A DNA stretch of 19,716 bases, taken from positions 1 through 19,716 of the forward strand of contig URYX01000011.1 of the NCBI GenBank assembly GCA_900552225.1, in the 5' to 3' direction. Positions 16,088 to 19,716 of this stretch are shown in pieces (positions within the stretch are counted from its first letter, which is position 1; the number at the start of each line of letters is the position of its first letter). A program made the position numbers and the translations under genes. Source of the DNA: an uncultured Oscillospiraceae bacterium (GTDB taxonomy: Bacteria > Bacillota > Clostridia > Oscillospirales > Acutalibacteraceae). The notes beneath the pieces are model-generated. The model had not been told where the DNA came from. It was given only the letters and a program-made list of their open reading frames with translations, and searched no databases.

Positions 16088-16101
16088 TGTAATGCGTTAC
16101 A
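16088..16101. promoter_or_regulatory. Autoregulatory LacI-type operator
   Basis: TGTAATGCGTTACA, one base different from the perfect palindrome at 14807-14820. It lies about 9-22 nt downstream of the expected start of the repressor transcript and ends 17 nt before the repressor's ATG, fitting negative autoregulation. Confidence 0.78.
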
Positions 16102-16109
16102 AGCTGTTC

Positions 16110-16124
16110 TGTACACAGTGTACA
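16110..16124. promoter_or_regulatory. 15-bp inverted repeat over the repressor -10 box
   Basis: TGTACACAGTGTACA is a perfect inverted repeat of 7 bp around one central base. It covers the -10 hexamer of the repressor promoter and differs in half-site from the LacI-type operators. It may be a site for a second regulator or chance symmetry; there is no second copy at the operon promoter. Confidence 0.4.
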
Positions 16125-16145
16125 CCAAAAGGAGAATGCTGTCAA
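16117..16145 (-). promoter_or_regulatory. Promoter of the LacI-family repressor gene
   Basis: Minus-strand -35 TTGACA (16140-16145, perfect) and -10 TACACT (16117-16122, 4 of 6), spacing 17 bp. Expected start near 16110, giving a leader of about 40 nt that contains the operator and the ribosome binding site. Confidence 0.78.
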
Positions 16146-16249
16146 GCAATTTTTGAAAAATTTCCCATGCGGAGCGGCCGGAAAGAGCGGAAAACCGTTC
16201 GTGAAACGGCCCGACAACCTGTTTTCCATGGGGCCTCCGGCTGCCGCCC

Positions 16250-16281
16250 CGCACGAGGCGTTTTGCTTTCTGCGTCGTGCG
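16250..16281. repeat. Inverted repeat with 7-bp arms near the rodA/ftsW 3' end
   Basis: Arms CGCACGA (16250-16256) and TCGTGCG (16275-16281). On the plus strand a T7 run (16291-16297) lies 9 nt further on, but no plus-strand gene precedes it; on the minus strand no U-run follows. Recorded as a possible 3' structure only. Confidence 0.3.
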
Positions 16282-16304
16282 CCTGCGGCCTTTTTTTGAC
16301 AGAC

Positions 16305-16340
16305 AGAGGAGGCAGAGCCCGGTCGGACCCTGCCTCCTCT
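16305..16340 (-). terminator. Hairpin after the RodA/FtsW gene, 11-bp stem
   Basis: Arms AGAGGAGGCAG (16305-16315) and CTGCCTCCTCT (16330-16340), 14-nt loop, 50 nt downstream of the SEDS gene stop at 16391. In the minus direction it is followed by GTCTGTCAAAAAAA, not a U-run; in the plus direction by a moderately T-rich stretch. Probably the 3' end of the SEDS transcript, separating it from the repressor gene. Confidence 0.6.
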
Positions 16341-16390
16341 TACTGATTTTCTGAGATTTTCCGACGTTTTCCGAAAACACGCTGCGCCGC

Positions 16391-17557
16391 TTATCCCTGC
16401 TCCAGGAACAGGCTGCCGCGGTTGCGCACCCGCGAATGGTAGTGCACGCTGAGCACCAGACCGATTCCGAGATACAGCGTGGCCACCGAGCTCCCGCCCG
16501 CGCTGAAGAAGGGCAGCGTGATGCCGACCACGGGCAGCAGCCGCACCACCATGCCGAGATTGATGAGCGACTGGAAGCCGATCAGGGCCATCATACCGAC
16601 ACAGATCAGCTTGCCGGTCAGGTTTTTCGTCTGCACCACGTTGACGAACAGGCAGACGATCAGTCCGAACAGCAACAGCAGCAGCAGCAGGGAGCCGATG
16701 AAGCCGAACTCCTCTCCGGCCGCCGTGAAAATAAAGTCATTGTTGCGGGCGAACAGGCCGTGCTCTCCGCCCTTCAGAAACCCGACACCCCACAGCTGGC
16801 CCGAGCCCATGGCACTGAGGCCCGTCGCCTGCTGCCAGCCCTCGGACTGCAGGTAATCGTCCACGCGGATAATTGCCCAGATGCGGGCCAGCTTGCTCTC
16901 GTCCACCACGGTCAGCAGCATCGGCAGCGCCGCCAGGCATGCGCCGCCCGCGGCCAGCAGATAGCCCGGATGCAGCCCCGCCACAAACAGCATGGAGACG
17001 AAGATGCACAGGAACACAAGGGCAGTACCGTCGTCTCCCTGCAGGAACACAAGACCCGCAGCGGCTCCGCCGTGCAGACACAGCAGAGCCAGCGTCGGCA
17101 GCTCGTTCACGGTTTCCCGTACCCGGTTCAGGTGCACGGCAAAGGAAATGATAAAGGCAATTTTCATCAGCTCCGACGGCTGAAAGGTGATCCACGGGTT
17201 GCCCGGCGTCGGAAAGCCGAGCCATGCGGTATCGTCCGTTCCGGCCACGTTCAGGCCGAGCGGCGTAAAGGTCAGCCCGACCAGCAGCACGGAAATTCCC
17301 GCCCAGACCGGCCACAGCCGGCACAGCGTCAGATAGTCGATGCGGGAGATGAGCACGGCCAGCAGCAGCCCGCCGAAGGAGGCTCCCGTCTGCACCGCCA
17401 CGCCGCGCATCCCCTCTCCGGCGGTCACGGCCACGGAATACACCAGGAGGCAGCCGTAGCTGGAGCAGAGCAGGCAGCAGACAATCAGAGCCCAGTCGCT
17501 GTTTTTCAAAAAGGTCAGAAACCGGCGCTTTTCCGCACCGGGTCGTTTCAGCTGCAC
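16391..17557 (-). CDS. RodA/FtsW (SEDS) family peptidoglycan polymerase
   Basis: 388 residues starting at a GTG at 17557, chosen because AAAGGAGG lies 7 nt upstream and the protein then begins just before its first membrane segment; the open frame runs 224 codons further 5' through the promoter and is not coding there. SEDS proteins polymerise lipid II glycan strands with a class B penicillin-binding protein. About ten membrane segments are visible, with the family blocks FQPSELMKI (125-133), QGDDGTAL (173-180; D175 aligns with the catalytic Asp of QPDxGTA), NNDFIFTAAGEEFGFIGS (272-289) and LLPVVGITLPFFSAGGSS (340-357). GEEFGFIG and size favour RodA, but FtsW or SpoVE cannot be excluded. A CTG run (16670-16690) encodes seven consecutive Leu in one membrane segment. 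Transcribed alone, divergently from tsaE. Confidence 0.93.
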   Translation of the reverse strand: MQLKRPGAEKRRFLTFLKNSDWALIVCCLLCSSYGCLLVYSVAVTAGEGMRGVAVQTGASFGGLLLAVLISRIDYLTLCRLWPVWAGISVLLVGLTFTPLGLNVAGTDDTAWLGFPTPGNPWITFQPSELMKIAFIISFAVHLNRVRETVNELPTLALLCLHGGAAAGLVFLQGDDGTALVFLCIFVSMLFVAGLHPGYLLAAGGACLAALPMLLTVVDESKLARIWAIIRVDDYLQSEGWQQATGLSAMGSGQLWGVGFLKGGEHGLFARNNDFIFTAAGEEFGFIGSLLLLLLLFGLIVCLFVNVVQTKNLTGKLICVGMMALIGFQSLINLGMVVRLLPVVGITLPFFSAGGSSVATLYLGIGLVLSVHYHSRVRNRGSLFLEQG

Positions 17558-17617
17558 GGCGATTCCTCCTTTCGCGGTGTTTCGTTCGGGCACGCGCCCG
17601 CTTTTGTATGCAATCGT

Positions 17618-17646
17618 ATTATACCGGGATTTGCGGGATAAATCAA
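17618..17646 (-). promoter_or_regulatory. Promoter of the RodA/FtsW gene
   Basis: Minus-strand -35 TTGATT (17641-17646) and perfect -10 TATAAT (17618-17623), spacing 17 bp, with the GTG start about 60 nt downstream of the -10. Confidence 0.78.
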
Positions 17647-17716
17647 GAGCTTCGCGTGAAATCGGACGGGACTCCGTCAAAAAATCGGCCTTCCGGGCTT
17701 TTTCGGTAAAAGAGGC

Positions 17717-17745
17717 TTGGCTTTTTCCGAAATCTGTGGTATACT
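17717..17745 (+). promoter_or_regulatory. Promoter of the tsaE-tsaB transcript
   Basis: Plus-strand -35 TTGGCT (17717-17722) and -10 TATACT (17740-17745), spacing 17 bp, leaving a leader of about 70 nt before tsaE. Divergent from the RodA/FtsW promoter about 70 bp away. No riboswitch-like structure was recognised in the leader. Confidence 0.65.
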
Positions 17746-17818
17746 GCTTCACAAAATGGGACAGTGCGGGCTGCCATAAAGGGCGGCAAACCGCAAAAAC
17801 GGAAACGGAGGTCTTGCG

Positions 17819-18253
17819 ATGGCGGTTTATATCACCCGCTCCGCGGCGGAGACGGAAGCCCTCGGGGCGGCGCTCGCCCCTTCGCTGAGACCGGGCGACG
17901 TGGTCGCGCTGTACGGCGGGCTCGGCATGGGAAAGACGGCCTTTGTCCGGGGCATCGCCTCGGTGCTGGCTCCGCAGGCGGAGGTCTCCAGCCCCACCTT
18001 CGCGCTGGTGCACGAATACGGCGGGCACCCCCCGCTCGTCCACTTCGATATGTACCGGGTGGAGAGCTGGGACGATCTGTATTCCACCGGCTTCTGGGAA
18101 TACGCGGACGCGGGAGCCGTCACCGTGGTGGAGTGGAGCGAAAATATCGAGGGGGCGCTGCCGGACACGGCCATCCGTGTGCGGTTTGAGCGTCTGTCGG
18201 AGCACGAGCGCCGTATCGAAACGGAGCACGAAATCATCCGGGAAAGAGGATAA
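17819..18253 (+). CDS. tsaE: tRNA t6A biosynthesis ATPase TsaE
   Basis: 144 residues, normal length for the family. TsaE is the ATPase that, with TsaB and TsaD, transfers threonylcarbamoyl to A37 of ANN-decoding tRNAs. Walker A is GGLGMGKT (33-40), the switch-like SSPTF is at 57-61, the conserved HFDMYR at 75-80 and VVEWSE at 103-108. ATG at 17819 has GGAGG 7 nt upstream. tsaB follows after 3 nt. The tsaD and rimI genes often nearby are not in the window. Confidence 0.96.
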   Translation: MAVYITRSAAETEALGAALAPSLRPGDVVALYGGLGMGKTAFVRGIASVLAPQAEVSSPTFALVHEYGGHPPLVHFDMYRVESWDDLYSTGFWEYADAGAVTVVEWSENIEGALPDTAIRVRFERLSEHERRIETEHEIIRERG

Positions 18254-18256
18254 CCT

Positions 18257-18970
18257 ATGCGGATTTTAGCCATAGAGAGCTCTGCCGCGCCGGCCTCCTG
18301 CTGCCTTTGGGAGGACGGGCGTATTCTCGCGCGGGCGGGGCAGAACGGCGGCATGACCCACAGTCAGACCCTGCTGCCGATGTGCGAGCAGCTGCTGCGG
18401 CAGACGGGACTCTCCGTTGCCGACATGGACTATATTGCCGTTGCGGCGGGCCCCGGCTCCTTCACCGGGATCCGCATCGGGGTGGCCGCCGTCAAGGGCC
18501 TGGCATTTGCGGATACCGTCCCCTGCATCCCCGTCTCCACGCTCGCGGCCATGGCGCGGCTGACCGACGGTCTGCCGCTGAACGGCACGGTGTGCGCGCT
18601 GATGGACGCCCGCTGCGGGCAGGTATATACGGCGCGGTTTTCGCTCACAAACGGGGAGCTCTGCCGTCTGACGGAGGATGAAGCCGTCGCGGCGGCCGAT
18701 GTTGCGGCGGCGCTGCAGCAAGAAAAAAAACCGATTTTACTGCTTGGCGACGGTGCGGAAATGTGTTATACTATGTGGAAGGATACGCTGCCCGGACTGT
18801 ATCTGCTGCCGAAGGAGCAGCGCTATCAGGATGCGGTCGGCGTGGCCGCCGAGGCGGCGCACCGTCTCTCCGATGCCGTGCCGCCGGAGCAGCTGCTGCC
18901 GCATTACCTCCGCCTGCCGCAGGCGGAGCGGGAGCTGAGAGCCCGTCAGGGCGCGGACAGGCCCCGGTGA
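18257..18970 (+). CDS. tsaB: tRNA t6A biosynthesis scaffold protein TsaB
   Basis: 237 residues. Inactive ASKHA-fold partner that dimerises with TsaD and is required for the threonylcarbamoyl transfer. Typical N-terminus MRILAIESSAAPASCCLW and the hallmark AAGPGSFTGIRIG (63-75), followed by VKGLAF and VSTLAAMA. The C-terminal third is variable, as usual. Start 3 nt after the tsaE stop, with AAGAGG inside the tsaE end, so the pair is one operon. Confidence 0.96.
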   Translation: MRILAIESSAAPASCCLWEDGRILARAGQNGGMTHSQTLLPMCEQLLRQTGLSVADMDYIAVAAGPGSFTGIRIGVAAVKGLAFADTVPCIPVSTLAAMARLTDGLPLNGTVCALMDARCGQVYTARFSLTNGELCRLTEDEAVAAADVAAALQQEKKPILLLGDGAEMCYTMWKDTLPGLYLLPKEQRYQDAVGVAAEAAHRLSDAVPPEQLLPHYLRLPQAERELRARQGADRPR

Positions 18971-19024
18971 GAGTATCCGGTCGTTTCTTTTGTTATTTTA
19001 TGCCATAGGAGGCTGAATATCAGT

Positions 19025-19654
19025 ATGGGAAAAGTATTTGTTGCCGACCACCCGCTCGTCCAGCATAAGATTGCGCTGCTGCGCGATGTCCACACCGGAT
19101 CCAAGCAGTTCCGTGAGCTGATCTCCGAAATCACGGAGCTTCTCTGCTATGAATCGATGCGCGACCTGCCGCTGTGCGACGTCGAGGTGGAGACCCCGAT
19201 CCGCAAGACCACGGCGCATGTCATTGCCGGCCGTAAGCTGGCGTTTGTCCCGATCCTGCGGGCCGGACTCGGCATGGTGGACGGGGCTCTGGAGCTGGTT
19301 CCCTCGGCCAAGGTCGGCCACATCGGTCTGTACCGCGACGAAAAGACTCTGACGCCGGTGGAATACTACTGCAAGCTCCCGGCGGATATCGAGGAGCGTG
19401 ACGTGGTCGTGCTCGACCCGATGCTCGCCACCGGCGGCTCGGCCATCGATGCCATCCGCCAGATCAAGCTGCGCCATCCGCGCTCCATCAAATTCATGTG
19501 CATCATTGCGGCGCCGGAGGGACTCAAGGCGCTGACGGAGGCGCATCCGGATGTGGCCATCTACTGCGCCGCCGAGGATGAGCACCTCAACGAGCACGGG
19601 TACATTGTACCGGGTCTCGGTGATGCGGGAGACCGTATCTTCGGCACAAAATAA
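19025..19654 (+). CDS. upp: Uracil phosphoribosyltransferase
   Basis: 209 residues, standard length. Converts uracil and PRPP to UMP in pyrimidine salvage. Typical start [20 protein letters not shown], uracil/PRPP blocks [14 protein letters not shown] ([13 protein letters not shown], about 75-87), the PRPP-binding loop [13 protein letters not shown] (127-139) and the C-terminal [18 protein letters not shown]. Lies 54 nt after tsaB with its own AGGAGG about 12 nt before the ATG; probably read from the tsaE promoter, although the AT-rich gap could hold a weak one. No uracil permease or PyrR attenuator was seen beside it. Confidence 0.97.
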   Translation: MGKVFVADHPLVQHKIALLRDVHTGSKQFRELISEITELLCYESMRDLPLCDVEVETPIRKTTAHVIAGRKLAFVPILRAGLGMVDGALELVPSAKVGHIGLYRDEKTLTPVEYYCKLPADIEERDVVVLDPMLATGGSAIDAIRQIKLRHPRSIKFMCIIAAPEGLKALTEAHPDVAIYCAAEDEHLNEHGYIVPGLGDAGDRIFGTK

Positions 19655-19673
19655 CAGAGAACGGCAAAACAGC

Positions 19674-19705
19674 GCCCGACGGGATCAAAAACGATCCCGT
19701 CGGGC
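19674..19705 (+). terminator. Hairpin after upp, 13-bp perfect stem
   Basis: Arms GCCCGACGGGATC (19674-19686) and GATCCCGTCGGGC (19693-19705) around the loop AAAAAC, 20 nt after the upp stop. The 11 bases visible after it contain no U-run; the window ends there. Very likely the end of the tsaE-tsaB-upp transcript. Confidence 0.75.
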
Positions 19706-19716
19706 CGCCCGTCCAA

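Noticed and set aside
16071..16229. N-terminal extension of the LacI-family protein
   Set aside because: The extra 53 codons run across the promoter and operator and lack family similarity; the helix-turn-helix begins right after the Met at 16070.
16670..16690. CAG/CTG trinucleotide run as a phase-variable repeat
   Set aside because: Only about seven codons with an interruption, in frame, coding for leucines in a membrane segment; length changes would not shift the frame.
17558..18229. N-terminal extension of the RodA/FtsW protein
   Set aside because: The 224 extra codons cross the divergent promoters and the tsaE gene in antisense; the GTG at 17557 has a strong ribosome site.

Overview
The window looks like a chromosomal piece of a GC-rich Bacillota (Clostridia, probably a gut Oscillospiraceae/Ruminococcaceae-type bacterium). 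This is inferred from the GC-rich codon use, AGGAGG-type ribosome binding sites, TTGACA/TATAAT-type promoters, lipoprotein substrate-binding proteins with sugar permeases but no dedicated ATPase, and a tsaE-tsaB pair. No rRNA, tRNA, CRISPR array, insertion sequence or phage gene was seen.

Positions 1-16145, all read on the minus strand, form a carbohydrate-utilisation locus. In transcription order (right to left) it has: a LacI-family repressor (start 16070); a 349-bp gap with a promoter and a perfect 14-bp palindromic operator; two signal-less GH32 fructosidases that overlap each other; a lipoprotein substrate-binding protein coupled to the second GH32 by an ATGA overlap; a GH16 lipoprotein; a 347-bp hairpin-rich gap; a 743-residue surface protein with three beta-sandwich repeats; a gap with a 13-bp-stem hairpin; a first MalF/MalG-type permease pair; a 924-residue binding lipoprotein with two extra N-terminal modules; and a second permease pair, the last member running off the left edge. 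The same operator, with one base changed, sits just downstream of the repressor's own promoter, so the repressor probably controls both itself and the operon.

Inferred pathway: GH16 and the repeat-bearing surface protein act outside the membrane on a polysaccharide, two binding-protein-dependent importers take up the products using an ATPase encoded elsewhere, and the two cytoplasmic GH32 enzymes release fructose. The combination of an exported GH16 (normally a beta-glucan or galactan enzyme) with cytoplasmic GH32 (beta-fructosides) is not a standard fructan locus, so the real substrate is open.

Positions 16146-19716 are housekeeping: a RodA/FtsW-family peptidoglycan polymerase on the minus strand, then, from a divergent promoter, tsaE and tsaB (tRNA t6A modification) and upp (uracil phosphoribosyltransferase) on the plus strand, closed by a strong hairpin at the right edge.

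The most notable points are the twin-transporter layout with five non-catalytic beta-sandwich modules, the divergent GH32 active-site motifs, the degenerate cell-wall sorting signal, the operator pair, and several perfect GC-rich hairpins that end transcription units without a U-tract.
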